Assembly (NCBI GenBank): GCA_029706075.1
Contig: JAINUG010000194.1
Location: 434,001-498,000 of the forward strand
DNA from: Aldrovandia affinis
Lineage: Eukaryota > Chordata > Actinopteri > Notacanthiformes > Halosauridae
DNA: 64,000 bases
Direction of reading: 5' to 3'
Shown here: one piece after another, positions 33,720-45,348 of the stretch
Position numbering within the stretch: the stretch's first letter is position 1
Layout of the letters: every line of letters begins with the position of its first letter
Position numbers and translations under genes: made by a program
The notes under the pieces: model-generated
Told to the model about the DNA's origin: nothing
Seen by the model: only the letters and a program-made list of their open reading frames with translations
Database searches by the model: none

Positions 33720-36700
33720 ATGGATGTACACGAAGATGACACTGAGAAGCAAGGCAATACAGCAATACAAATGCGGGAGAGCCAGAGTGTAGGACGGCGC
33801 ATGTTTATAGTTGCCCTTATCATTCAGGTGTTACTCACAGCTCTGTGCCTCGCGATCAACATGTACAGCCTGCAGTTCAACAGGACCGTTCAACCTGTTG
33901 TGAGTATTGCGTGCGCAATTCCGAGCGTTTTTGTGCGTTCTAGTTGAGAATTTACAGTGATCGCTCTTAATACGCTTGCAATAAGGTACAATTACACCCA
34001 TTCTCTAATTCATGTGTACGTGTACCTGAAAATAGTTAACAATTTGGTCAAATAAATATTTCTAATATGTTAGGAATGCAACTCACGTTACCCATGTTGA
34101 GAAAATTAAATCAGTGCACACATCGGTACTGAGCTACCTGCACCTACTCATCTGAAGCAGGAAAAAAGGATTCGAGCCTTAAGCGGCAAGATTTTTTCTT
34201 CATTATGAAACAAGAGTTTCACGCTACAGTGGTAGGAGTTCAAAACAATGTTCTTTGTAGTTGGTATAGTTACTATACATGAGTAGGCCTACTGAATACT
34301 GTTGTATTATTGTGTTAATATCGGATCCTGTCCTGGTCTGCTTATGTGCGGTGTATTGCAATACAATTTAAATTACAGCGGACTCGACCGCTGCAGTTAG
34401 CGTAACAAGATGAAGTGACTTTGGTCTGGGTTTCATTGATCTACAGACCAGTGTCACATCTGATTGGTTTATGAGAACAGGGAGACGTTCAGATGGCGTT
34501 CTCTCTCTCGAACTTGTTTTAATATTAAAAGCCAGCTAACACAAAACGTTTCCAGAACATCTGGGAAGGTTCCGGTTAGATTCCCGTTTGGTTTTGAGAT
34601 AACGAAATGTTTTTATTGTTATAAACAAGTTCTGTAAAAATCACAGAGAAACCTTTCATAAAAATAACATGCGGGGGACATCCAGGAAACTGGGCCATTT
34701 ACGGGTTTGGAACGTATACCCTAACGGTTACCTTAACATTTCCGGGAATGTTCTGAAACCAAAAATGGTTGGCCGTGAAGGTACTCTAATTTATCCATGT
34801 GCACGCGCCTATGCCAGGGCGCCTTTCACAGGTGAACCATTTTTCCAGTTTTGGAAAAAGTTCCACTTTTGTCTGTAAATTGGACCTTCATTATGTCTTG
34901 GGAATATTAGCTGTGTGGCCTAAGCCTTTGATAATTGCACCTGCTAAGATTAGCTTGCAGTGGTCTATTTCATATCTAATACATTTGACCTTGAACCATA
35001 TGGTCAATAGAGATACGTTGTTTTCCCCACTCAGTGTTGCATTTGAAAACGGTTAAGATGTTTTTTAAAAAGGTAACTTTAAAAAAAAGAAGTTAAGCTA
35101 ACCCGTAACTTGGCCCGTAACCCAACCAAAGTTACTGTTTTAAGGTATGCTACTTAAGGTCACCCGGTGTAATGTTCTGGTAGACTGACCCAAAGATTTT
35201 TTTAGCACCAATGTTTTAAAAAATATGGTCTATATTTATACGTTTGCGTCTGCTAACTGTGCTGAAAGCACATTTTCCGTAAAATTAGATTTTTTGTAAA
35301 ACTGAATTGAATAAGAAAACCTCCGACATTTTGTCAGAGCTCATTGAATTACATTTAAAGCTACTCCTTCCCAAAACTTAACTGTAAGATTATTTTCCCA
35401 GTAAGATGCATTATTTCCATATATTCTAAAGGTCGTACAACTACTCATAAGTGTACCTGGAATATTTTTTGGCGCCTGATATTGAAGAAATATGATTGAG
35501 AGAAGTAGGCTCCATGGGTAAAACATATTCCATGCTTTTTTTCTTCATCTCAACATTGAATAATTACTTATACAGTTCCCTATTATTTACAATAAAATAT
35601 GTGATTTAACATTTTCCATGACTGTTGGTTTAGCGGTTTGGTTTAGTTGGTTTGGTTTAGCGCTCAGTATAACATTGATTTGATACGTAGATCACATTAG
35701 CCTAATGTATTAAATTAACCAAATCATCCCAAACGTGTTAAGGGGCTTCTGGCCCAGATTAAGAATACTGAGATTCCTCATATTTTCTCAAAAACTAACT
35801 GTATACCAGGCCAATCCTAATTTGAAAATCTCTCTGGAATGGTCCCTCAGATATTACATCCACAGATCAGTCATATTCAAATAAATAGCATACATTTTAC
35901 AGTTGCAGTTTTTAGTATCAGGATAATTTTGTTATTTATATGGTACAGTAGGTTTCATACCTCTGTTATGGAAAACAAAATATCCACGAGCCAGAGCCCA
36001 TTTGAAAGGTGTCAATTAGTCATATTGACGAGAAACGTTTGACTGCGGTAGTATGTCTGTTTGACACCACTAGGTGGTGCTATATGTCCACAATTGACCT
36101 GCCTGATTTTACAAAACCTATATATGTCATAGGAAATAAACGCATCATTTTGTTATTCCAAATACACTGTAAAAGCTTATATTTGAATTTGATCATTATT
36201 ATAAATGCACTTTTTACTTTTTAGGGTAGATGTTTAAAGTGATGCAGTGGAAGCTGTGGTATGAGCAATTTTAGTAGAACGAGTGATAAAGGAATTAAAG
36301 TGCATTTAGTTAACCAGCTCACCGTCTTCTACAGACCCGAAAAAAGTCAGGGCTATTTATGACGTGTTTTTATTTATTTTATTTTTTATTTGTTCCAGAA
36401 CATTATGGTACGGTGCATTTCCATTTTATAGGGTGGACAACAGAATAGGCTGAATAACTTCATATAACACAGGGGGAACGTGACTGATTACAGCTCTTTT
36501 AGCGAACTAATATGCACTCTTATCTCCTTTATTACTTAAAAAGAGCTGTGGTGTATCCATCTGAAATGTATGAAAGGCAAGTGCATCTGAAATGTTGTTT
36601 TTGAAGCTGTGGGTGAGATAAGAGAATCCAGGACAGGTCTGTCTGATGATGAGTCATGTGGGGAACTTTTCATTGCATATATTAGAGTGACATGTCACTG

Positions 36701-39700
36701 GAAATTCAGAAGGAGACATTTATGCTGATAACAGACCACCTTGTACAGCTTGTAACCCATTAGGTAAAGTACCTTGCACAAGGGGCGTAACACAAGGGTC
36801 CCAGTCTGCATGAAAAAACACAGTGATCAGTTTAGTTCTAATAGTTACAACACATGCTTTCATAATTCTTGTGCTTGCTGTCTATGCCGCAGCAGGGAGC
36901 ACACAGATATATTCTCCCTGTATGTGAGATACCTAGGCCATCAGGACTACATTGCAGAGAACCAGTGCCTGCCTATCTCCATCTGGATTAGTGCAACGAA
37001 TGATATATCCTCTGTCCACATATCTTCATCAATCAGCTATCAGTTATTGCATAGTGTGTCCCCTGGAACTAAAAGTGACAGGCATCATTTCTAAAGGCAT
37101 TACTAAGGGAATGGACCTGAACCGGGTGCACCACAGCTCCAGTCACATGGGTTAACGGTAATTTGTCACTATGGAGATCACCATTTTATAGGCTTAAAAC
37201 ATGGAGCCCCAGGAAGAAAGGTTCTTGGGTTTGTTCCTGATCGCCCTCCTAAACATGTACAAATCATAGAAATTGACTGCTTGATTCTTTGTTACGGTGG
37301 TGATGGTCAACAACCTATAGGAGGCTGAATAGCTTGTCATTGAGTCACCTCTGATGTGTCCAATGTCTAACTGTGTCTCACTTTGATTTAGCAGGAATGG
37401 TCATTGAAAGGTCATTCATGTGGTCATTAAAATGATCTTTCCTGTGTTCTGTGCCATTGTCAATGTCATCCTTACCTGAGATTATCAGTGAGGGGATCCC
37501 TTTCAATGCAAAAAAATCTATTTATAATTTTGACCAACCATCCCATAAGAGCAATACTCTTCTAGGTTCACAGACTAGACCCTATGTACAAAGTTAATAC
37601 CCCAATTAATTAATACCCCAATTCCTTCAGTTGCCTCCCAGCAATCCCATCAATGCATTTCTTTATATTGATGTGGAGAAACCAGGTGTAATGTCTAGGC
37701 TGTATACAATTGTATTTCTAATTTGAATTGTCCCTCACATGTCCACTGTGAGAACTACATGGGAGCAAGATATTATTTTTTACATTTTTTAAAATTTGTT
37801 TAAGATTTTTTCCCGTTTTTTCCCCCAATTTAGTAGCCAATTATACCTTCTATTTATTTTGATTTACCCTCCCCACACGGGTCCGCTGCTTGTCTCTACG
37901 AGGCAAGCTATTTCTCCAAAGGCAGCGAACTCCGCTTCCTTCGAGACAGAAGTCACCCACCCATGTTCTGGAGACTCCTTACGTGCTTCACAGCGGACCT
38001 GAGCCGGCTCACCCTCCCCCTTCCCCCTGGGGCAGACAGCCAAATGCCACCTCCGATTGGGGCTGATGACCAGGGACGGTCTGGTAGAGACGGGTTTCAA
38101 ACCGCATCCTTGACAGGCAGCGCACACCGTATCAGACCAGCCAAAATAGGATACGTTAGAGTGGGGGTCAAAACTTTAATGTGGCACTTCCAGATGATAT
38201 ACGACAGTCTGTGCATAGGGTTAACTCCTCTTCCATCTGCACGCAGTGTTAAATAGCATTAAATTAAATTATATAGTTCGCCACAGATATCATATCCCTT
38301 ACTTCATATCAGTCTTATACGTATCAGATATATGCGTATTCTGACTTGAGATACTAACCTGCATTTGTCTGAAATTGGTGGTCTATCCTGGTTTGCACTG
38401 AATGTAATTAAATTAGCTCATCCTGACACACACCCAAAGATGGAAGATGTGAATTTTCCTGGAGTTCCTATTCCATTGCATTTTTCCTTTATAAAACCCA
38501 GTGCTACAAGGCATGGTTGACTTTAATGATAAAATAGTCATCAATATATGAAATTAAAAGGGTGTATTGTGGCTGTATCTCGGTAGCTCAAATGCCCAAA
38601 TGAAAATGCAGCTTGCATATTTGCACGTAGATGCGTGCACAAACATACACTCAATTATAATAAAATATTTCTAAAAGCAGCGGTGGCTTGTTTCCTGGAA
38701 ATAGAAGAGGCTGGAATCTTTGTTGCACTTCCAGCTACAAGTCTGTGCAGTTAACAGTGCGAATGGAGATACTGGACTTGTACTCAGACTGTGAAATTTG
38801 TTTGTCTGGCTGGTGGTCCTTAAGGGGCAACTATGGCACTTCCAGATGATTTATGGGAGTATGCATAGGGTTCACTTATAGGGTTATATAATTCCTAGAG
38901 AAAGCACCTCCTATGTTTTGAATTGGTTACTAAAGAAATATTAGGGGCAGGGGTAGTGGGTTGGGTTGAGGTGGGTTGTTAATATAAACAATTAATAAGA
39001 AATAAATAAATGTGCCCAAAGAGAACATTTAGAATGTAAGCCAAATCTGGTATAATAATATCCCCATACATACTTTAGTGTTTTTAAAGATAATTAGCCA
39101 ATTATGGAAATGTTTTATGCTTATTTTGTTCTATTTTGTCAGAGACAAGAAATTGGTATATACCTGGAAATGGCAGGTGGTAAGTACTATATTACATAAA
39201 ATGCAATAATCTATTACACATATTAGCTTATATCTCAAACATGTCTATGTCATATACCAGGTTACTCACAATCACTGTCATTTGTCTGAAAAAGCTTATA
39301 ATTTGGTTTCTATTAGCCCAGTCTTTTAACTTGACATCGGTCTCTCCCTTACGTCAATCTTCCCCACAGAGGTGAGGGGCACAGTGGAAAAGCTGAAGCT
39401 GGAGGTTCGCTGGAAGCATAAGATGGAGATCAAGGGGAATACCACAATCATCTTTCCGTGCAGTGGCACCTACTTCTTCCAACTGTTTGTATGTTCAGTG
39501 GACATCAGCGAACAGAAGGGCAATAGAACCCTCATCCTGCAACAGGGTCGTGAAGACCTGATGGTCATTCCCCTCCTCTCCAAGAATCCTTGTGAACAAA
39601 TCGAATATGGGATTCGTACCTTCACCAATAATAACAATGTCTCAATCAAGTTCTCCAGCACAAGCGATATTCTCAAATATCTCCGTCTGGGCTTCCGCTA

Positions 39701-39725
39701 CATGTGGGGGGAGGAGTGCTTCTGA
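33720..39725 (+). CDS. tnfsf4-like: TNF-superfamily ligand, OX40L (TNFSF4)-like, three exons
   Basis: Exons 33720-33899, 39143-39179 and 39370-39725 join in frame at GTGAGT, GTAAGT and CAG sites and encode 190 residues. Human OX40L has 183. Residues 1-27 are cytosolic and polar. Residues about 28-48 (MFIVALIIQVLLTALCLAIN) are the type II membrane anchor, and exon 1 ends soon after it. Exon 3 is the extracellular TNF-homology region: MEIKGNTTIIFPCSGTYFFQ matches the OX40L block with VII-C-G-Y spacing, and the protein ends WGEECF, close to the cysteine-containing OX40L end. N-linked sites (NRT, NTT, NNVS) are present. Known family role: a trimer on antigen-presenting cells costimulates T cells through OX40. 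The 37-nt exon 2 is the weakest part of the model. CD70 or GITRL relatives are alternatives. A TTAAAAA motif at 33680 may be the core promoter. Confidence 0.75.
33900..39142 (+). other. Intron 1 of the TNFSF4-like gene
   Basis: This 5.2-kb intron starts GTGAGT and ends TTTTGTCAG. It contains a reverse-oriented SINE (37789-38150) and a repeat-like stretch near 34520-34770 (ACGTTTCCAGAACATCTGGG and similar). No additional exon is evident. Confidence 0.6.
37789..38150 (-). mobile_element. tRNA-derived SINE, minus orientation
   Basis: Its left end (TTTTTCCCCCAATTTAGTAG) is the complement of the tail seen at 9740 and 2055. The right end has a B-box complement (GGGTTTCAAACCGCATCC). It is in antisense orientation in the intron. 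Confidence 0.7.
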
Positions 39726-40532
39726 CTGCCAGGAATAACCAACAGACCAGCCCAAGGTCATAAAGTACTTGTCTCCAAGAGATCTGGGATAATGTTGTAG
39801 AACTCACATTGTCTGTAGCCAGCTTCCCTTAATATATATAAGTCGTATATGTAAGTCTTAATATATTATATTATATAATTTTGTGTTTGTGTTTGTGTGT
39901 GCGTGCATCTGTTTGTGTGTGTTTGTGTACCCAACTTAAAAAAAACCTGTTTTACAATGTTGCAGTAAGTTTGTATAGTGACTAACAAAAATTGTTTTTA
40001 AGACCCCCAAACCAGTACTTTCCAGCAAATTTATAAATAGGTCCTGATCAAACTTTTTTCCATAGGAAAATGTCTTAAAGACATATGTGATCTGACAAAA
40101 TACCAAGAACATAACGTTTTCATAACTTTCCACAATTTTTTTTTTTTAAATGTTATTTGGCTAGCTGGGTATGTGCTTCTGTACATTAGTTTGTGTGTGT
40201 ACATGTATGTGTGGGGTGGGGGGAGGTTAGTTAATTAGAACCAGGGCACTCTCTGATTGGGCAAAACATATCTGTTTCCCTTGAGATTCAGCATTGTGCA
40301 TTTGTCATAGAATTATTGCTAAACATTTTGAACCACTGCGATATATCTCCAGACAAAAGCATTTTTATTGCCCTTGGCTCAGGGACCCCGTGCACTTTAA
40401 CAGCAGGGAGAGGGAGAAGTCTGGTCAACAAAACTCTATGGATAATACAAGGAAACCGAGCTAGAAGCTGCTCCTATATTTGCAGGATCCTCCTCACTGC
40501 TTATCCCTATCGGCTTTGCCCTCACACGCACA
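39726..40532. other. 3' flank of the TNFSF4-like gene
   Basis: It contains TA-rich and GT-rich simple sequence at about 39830-39930. No canonical AATAAA is evident close to the stop codon, so the 3' UTR end is undetermined. Confidence 0.45.
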
Positions 40533-40810
40533 AAAAAGAATGCACGCAGACATGCACATATGTACACACAGACATGCACTTATGTACACACATAAACATA
40601 CACATATATGCACACAGACATTCATATATGTACACACATAGACCTACACATATATACACGCAGACGTGCACATATGTACACACAGACATGCACTTATGTA
40701 CACACATAAACATACACATATATGCACACAGACATTCATATATGTACACACATAGACCTACACATATATACACACAGACATGCATATATGTACACACACA
40801 GACATGCTTG
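40533..40810. repeat. Minisatellite with ~114-bp period built of CACA/TATG units
   Basis: The block beginning CAGACATGCACTTATGTACA occurs at about 40569 and again 114 bp later, almost unchanged. Smaller 20-30 bp units (CACATATATGCACACAGACA) lie within it. The repeat is free of stops in a frame on each strand, giving spurious low-complexity proteins. Confidence 0.85.
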
Positions 40811-41246
40811 CACAACATAGTCAGGCTGGTTGGCTTGCTGCTGTTTTTAAATTGATTCAGCTGGAGGCTGGCCTGGGTAGAACTGTGCAGTGGTGAAGAA
40901 GCTGGAGTTTTAATTGGAGGGGGGGCATTTTTCTCCTCACACTGATGGATTTGGGGATGTTATTCAAAATTCTCCTGTGTTGTGTGGTGTAATAGTGTAA
41001 AACAAAGTGTGCCCATCCTGTCCTGTGACTCCAGTGGCTGACATATGCACAAAGAACTGTTGAGCTGGAAGAATCCAACTTACTTCTCTAATGAAGATTT
41101 TATGAATGGTTGGGAACTTGCACTTTCTGCACAAATGGAGGACTTTCTCTTTTTTTTCTTGACACAATGTCTGTACATTTATGTGATGTAAAATGACCCA
41201 GAATGTATTAGTATTTCTCTCTAAATTCCACACATATATAAATGCA
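40811..41246. other. Intergenic, nothing recognised
   Basis: No repeat or coding signal. Confidence 0.4.
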
Positions 41247-41479
41247 TATGGTGCCCTCCAGAATTATTGGCACACTTGGTAAAGATGGCCAAAAAAGGCT
41301 ATGAAAAAAATGATTTGTTGTTCATCAGCTTGATCTTACTTATCAAAATATGAGAGAAATCTAACCTTTAAGTAAAATTATTCAAAGAAAAAAATAAACA
41401 TTTTTCTCAAAAACACGCGTCACAATTATTGGCACTCTTAGAAATTCTTATGAACAAAATCTAAATGAAGTATATTCCC

Positions 41480-41514
<35 letters not shown>

Positions 41515-41517
<3 letters not shown>

Positions 41518-42051
41518 TACCAGTCAAAAGTTTGAGTACACCTGCTGGAAACTAGGTTTATCTAATTGACAATGTTTTACACCATATAAGTTTCTTTAAA
41601 TACTTGAAAATGACAAAAAAACACATGTAATGATAAACAAAAGGAACATCAAAGCAATGTTCAATAAAATGTAATTGAATCTTGGATTCCTCAAAATAGC
41701 CACCCTTTGCTGTGATAACAGCCTCACAAACACGGGCCATTCGGTTAATACGTTTCAGCAGGAAATCACCTGATATGTCTTCCCAGCTCTCCTGCAGCAA
41801 TTCCCAGAGGTGGGTTGCTTTGCTTTGACTGTTCTGTCCAGTTCATCCCATACAAGTTCTATGGGATTGAAGTCTGGACACTGGGCAGGCCAGATCCTTA
41901 GTTTGAGTTGTCCTTCACGTTCCCCCTTCAACAGATAGTTCTTGCACAACTTCAAGGTGTGTTTTGGGTCGTTATCTTGCTCAAGAATGAAGGAGTGCCC
42001 GCTTAGCCGTAGTCCAGATGGAAGGTGTACTCAAACTTTTGACTGGTACTG
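41515..42051 (-). mobile_element. Tc1-like mini-transposon (family C)
   Basis: The ends CAGTACCAGTCAAAAGTTTG and its inverse complement are perfect over about 27 bp. The left flank is TA; the right flank is TG, probably a mutated TA. The minus strand retains the C-terminal part of a Tc1 transposase (WPAQCPDFNPIELVWDELDR, with the third catalytic residue replaced by the usual D/E context). It is a deletion derivative of a full element. Confidence 0.88.
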
Positions 42052-42057
42052 TGTATA

Positions 42058-42200
42058 TATCCATCCATCCATCCATTATCTAAGCCGCTTATTCCTGGTC
42101 AGGGTCGCGGGGGGGGGGCTGGAGCCTATCCCAGCATGCGTTCCGGGCGAGAGGCAGGAATACACCCTGGACAGGTCGCCAATCCATCGCAGGGCCTGTG
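42058..42200 (-). mobile_element. SINE 3' fragment, same family as 62472-62837
   Basis: ATCCATCCATCCATTATCTA continues to CAATCCATCGCAGGGC. It is the reverse complement of the 3' half of the SINE at 62472-62837, truncated at its 5' end. It sits between TA-rich tracts inside the Tc1-like element. Confidence 0.8.
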
Positions 42201-42693
42201 TATATATATATATATATTTTTTTTTTAAGTTCGCCTAAGACTTACGAACTCTTAAGTGGTCATCCATGACTTTTGTTTCACTAGGGTATAAATATGAGGT
42301 GACACACAGGCCAAACTCCCTTAGTCATCCATCACCATGGGGAAGATCAGAGAATACAGAAATGAAATGAAACAAAAGGTTGTTGACCTTCATAAATCAG
42401 GTAATAGCTATAAAAAAAATAGCTACACACCTGAAAATACCTATCTCCACTATCAGGGCAATAATGAAGAAATTTAAAACAATTGGATCTGTGATGAACC
42501 TGTCTGGAATAGGTGCAAGTGTATTTTGCCCCCATGTACAGATGGTTGAAGAAGGAAAAAATTATCTAAGGATCACAATTGAAGAATTACAGAAGTTGGG
42601 GGTCTTGGGGTCACCAAGTCTCCAAACCTACAATTTTATGCCACCCCTTGCCAACAATACAGTGAAACCTTCTGTGGAACCGGGTTCTATGGT

Positions 42694-42772
42694 CAGACTG
42701 GTGCAGTCGGGTTTCGACCATGGCTGCAGTGGGCAACTTGCATTCTGGGCGAATGCTTTAACCGTTATGTCC
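42694..42772 (-). mobile_element. tRNA-like insertion in the Tc1-like element
   Basis: In copy 1 the text GGTTCTATGGTCAGATGAGAC is continuous. Here about 75 bp are inserted after GTCAGA. In reverse they read ACGGTTAAAGCATTCGCCC then GGTCGAAACCCGAC, resembling A and B boxes. Probably a SINE head or tRNA-derived piece. Confidence 0.45.
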
Positions 42773-43640
42773 CCCCAAAATAGAGCTTTTTGGCAATAAA
42801 CACCAGAGGTGGGTTTGGCATAAAAAGAGGGATGGTTATGCAGAAAATAACCTAATCCCCACTGTGAAGTATGGTGGTGGATCTGTGATGTTGTAGGGCT
42901 GTTTTACTTCCAAAGGCCCTGGGAACCTTGTTAGGATACATGGCGTCATGGTACCAGGAGATTTTAGATCAAAATCTGTCTGCCTCTGTCAGGAGGGTAA
43001 AACTGGGTTATGGTTGGATCTTCCAGCAGGACAATGATCCAAAGTATACCTTCAAATCCACACAAAAATAGTTCACTGACCACACAATCAAGCTTTTGCA
43101 ATGGTCATCCCAGTCCCCTGACCTAAACCCCATTGAAAACCTGTGGGGTGAGCTGAAGAGGAGAGTCCACAAGTGAGGACCAAGGACTCTGAAGGATCTG
43201 GAGAGATTTTGTATGGAGGAATGGTCTCAGATCCCTTGCTATGTGTTCTCCCACCTCATCAAGTATTATAGAAGATGACTCAGTGCTGTTATCTTGGCAA
43301 GGGGAGGGTACTTTTTTGTACTTTTTTGATAAGGATTTTCTTTCTTTGAATAATAAAAGGTTAGAGTTCTCATATTTTGAGTGTAAGATCAAGCTGATCA
43401 ACAACAAAGGCACTTTAACAAGGGTGCCATAATTCTGGAGGGCACTGTAAGCTTGCTTTTAATAATAATTTTTATATTCTTCTGAGTATGTAACTTAATA
43501 TTTCAAAAATGTTAAATAAATGTCACAAAATTAATTTGATGTAGTAAACTTGAGTTTGTTTGCCTTTTTAAACAATATAAACAAAATTGGAGTGCTGGTC
43601 ACCAACACTCCCTTGAGAAAGCATTTGATAATATAATATA

Positions 43641-43782
43641 CGCCATTTGGCAGATGCTTTTATCCAAAGCGACTTACAGTAGTGAATGCATACATTTTCA
43701 GTATGTGTGGCCCCAGTGGGGATTGAACCCACAACCTAAGCGTTGCCAACGCTGTGCTCTACCAACTGACCAACAGAGAACC
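43641..43782 (-). mobile_element. tRNA-derived SINE with L2-type tail
   Basis: CGCCATTTGGCAGATGCTTT followed by TATCCAAAGCGACTTACAG is the tail shared with L2-type LINEs. The other end (GGGGATTGAACCCACAACC to CTCTACCAACTGACC) is the complement of tRNA-like B and A boxes. Confidence 0.7.
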
Positions 43783-44022
43783 ATATTTGCTCAAACATTA
43801 GGCTGTGTACTGGTCAAAGTCCATTAAACATGATTTATTACTAATAGGGTTCTATTTTTGCATGTGGTCCCTGGCAATTTTGATTATTTTCATGCTCATC
43901 TTTTAAACACATTGGATTATTAGCGCAACAAACATTCAATCTGAGTTTGCTGTGAGGACCTTTTCCTTTTCATTGTTTTGAGGACCTTTTTAGTCCTTTT
44001 CATTGTTTTGCCTTGGAACATA

Positions 44023-44466
44023 CAGTACTGTGCAAAAGTCCTTTGTGTAATTTTTTTGTTAAATAGTCAATATAACATTGATGATAAATTCTTCCAATTC
44101 TTTTTGGTGTAATAGGAAACTTTGCCATAACTCTTCTTTTGACTTTTGATAAATTCTTCCAAGGCTGACTTTTTTTTTGTTCTTTTCCCTGTCCAAGTAA
44201 TCCCATACATCTTCAATTATGTTGAGGTCGGGGCTCTGAGGTGACCAATTTAATACTGTGTGTTCCTCAAGGAGGATATCACAAGATCTCAAAAACCTTT
44301 TGGAAAATGCAATAAAATCATATTTTGTATTGTATTAAATGTTTATTTGTATTTATTCTAATGTTATATAGTGTTTTTCCAAGCATATAAACACTGCCCA
44401 GATAAATAGCTTTAAACATAGCTTCAAACATTTTCTTTGGTGGCCTAAGACTTTTGCACAGTACTG
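44023..44466 (-). mobile_element. Tc1-like mini-transposon (family D), 444 bp
   Basis: The ends CAGTACTGTGCAAAAGTC and the inverse are flanked by TA on both sides (44021-44022, 44467-44468). The minus strand keeps the Tc1 C-terminal block LNWSPQSPDLNIIEDVWDYL. The rest of the transposase is missing. Confidence 0.9.
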
Positions 44467-44592
44467 TATATACTGTATATATAAGGATTTCGTATGGGAG
44501 ATAATAGAAACACAAAGGCACTCCCACAGATCGTTACATATAAATGGCATATAAGATACAGATACAGTATTGTTGGAAAGGGGAGTACCTGT

Positions 44593-45347
44593 TGTGGCCA
44601 TAGGCGCCGATTTATGTTTCTGCCCGTGGGTGCCGCGCAGCGTATGCTAGGTGGAGTTTGCTATCAAATCAATGTAAATTTGGCTCCGTGCATAATTTTC
44701 CCCGTGGGTGCTCGGCCTTCTCCGTGGGTGCTCGGGCCCCGGAGCACCCACGGGATCGGCGCCTATGGTTGTGGCAGCCGGGAGGGAGTAGTGAGGGGAA
44801 TGGTTATAGAGGGCAGGTATGTGGCAGCACGCTGGCTCCACCCCATGCCCATATTAGGGCTTCCTGCTCAACGAGCTGCACTGGGGGAGAATCTCAGCGC
44901 ACCTGAAAGGAATCACGGGGCTGAGTGACCATGCTATAAAAAGAGGCGCAGCATTCAGCCAGCGAGAGTACCGCAAGGGAAATCAAACAGAGAGAGTGAA
45001 TAGAGAAATAAGAAAGGAATACAGTGCTGTGGAAATTAAGTGTTTGATAATTTGTTTGGATAGGAGAACCTGCTTTGTGCAACAAACTTGGAACGTCTGA
45101 CAACCCGACTGGAAAACCCGCCCTGGACCGTGTGAGAATCTGCGCCTGTGTACTGACCCCAGCTATCAGCCCCGACGATTCTCACGGATTACGGATTTCC
45201 CAGAAAACCCCAAGTGACTCTCTCCCCTTTTCCTTTCACTAAAAATATAATAAAATACCAGTGATAATTTCATTCCTTTGGTTGTGAATCTCATTAATTA
45301 TCTGGCTTGGTTTTGTGACAACTCCACACTCCCCAGGGTTTGTCACA
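44593..45347 (+). repeat. 5' LTR of the Gmr1-type element, interrupted by a MITE
   Basis: The first six bases TGTGGC are at 44593-44598, followed by a MITE. The LTR then resumes at TGTGGCAGCCGGG (44770) and runs to TTTGTCACA (45347). It has a TATA box (GCTATAAAAAGAGG, 44935) and a polyadenylation signal (AATAAA, about 45249). Confidence 0.88.
44599..44767. mobile_element. hAT-type MITE inside the 5' LTR, 169 bp
   Basis: The ends CATAGGCGCCGAT and ATCGGCGCCTATG are perfect inverses. The 8-bp duplication GTTGTGGC flanks it (44591-44598 and 44768-44775). The interior is also strongly palindromic (GTGGGTGCTCGG pairs with CCGGAGCACCCAC). Confidence 0.9.
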
Positions 45348-45348
45348 T

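Larger units (their letters stand above)
41249..43447 (+). mobile_element. Tc1-like transposon (family A, copy 2) carrying nested insertions
   Basis: It begins TGGTGCCCTCCAGAATTATT after TA (41247-41248) and ends AATTCTGGAGGGCACTG before TA (43448-43449). The family matches 5795-8306. The body has transposase pieces on the plus strand, including the last catalytic region encoded near 43090-43160 ([21 protein letters not shown]). Three foreign segments are inside: a Tc1-type MITE (41515-42051), a SINE piece (42058-42200) and a tRNA-like piece (42694-42772). Stops and deletions make it inactive. Confidence 0.85.

Noticed and set aside
36774..37094. 106-codon open frame in intron 1 of the ligand gene
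   Set aside because: No splice sites fitting the neighbouring phases, no motif and ordinary AT-rich composition.
40316..40855. 179-codon open frame on the plus strand and a 98-codon frame opposite
   Set aside because: Both run through the minisatellite and consist of Thr-His-Ile-Tyr or Cys-Val-Tyr repeats; openness comes from the repeat composition.
43700..43782. tRNA-like sequence on the minus strand
   Set aside because: It has A and B boxes but runs into an L2-type tail and lacks a foldable acceptor stem, so it is a SINE head.
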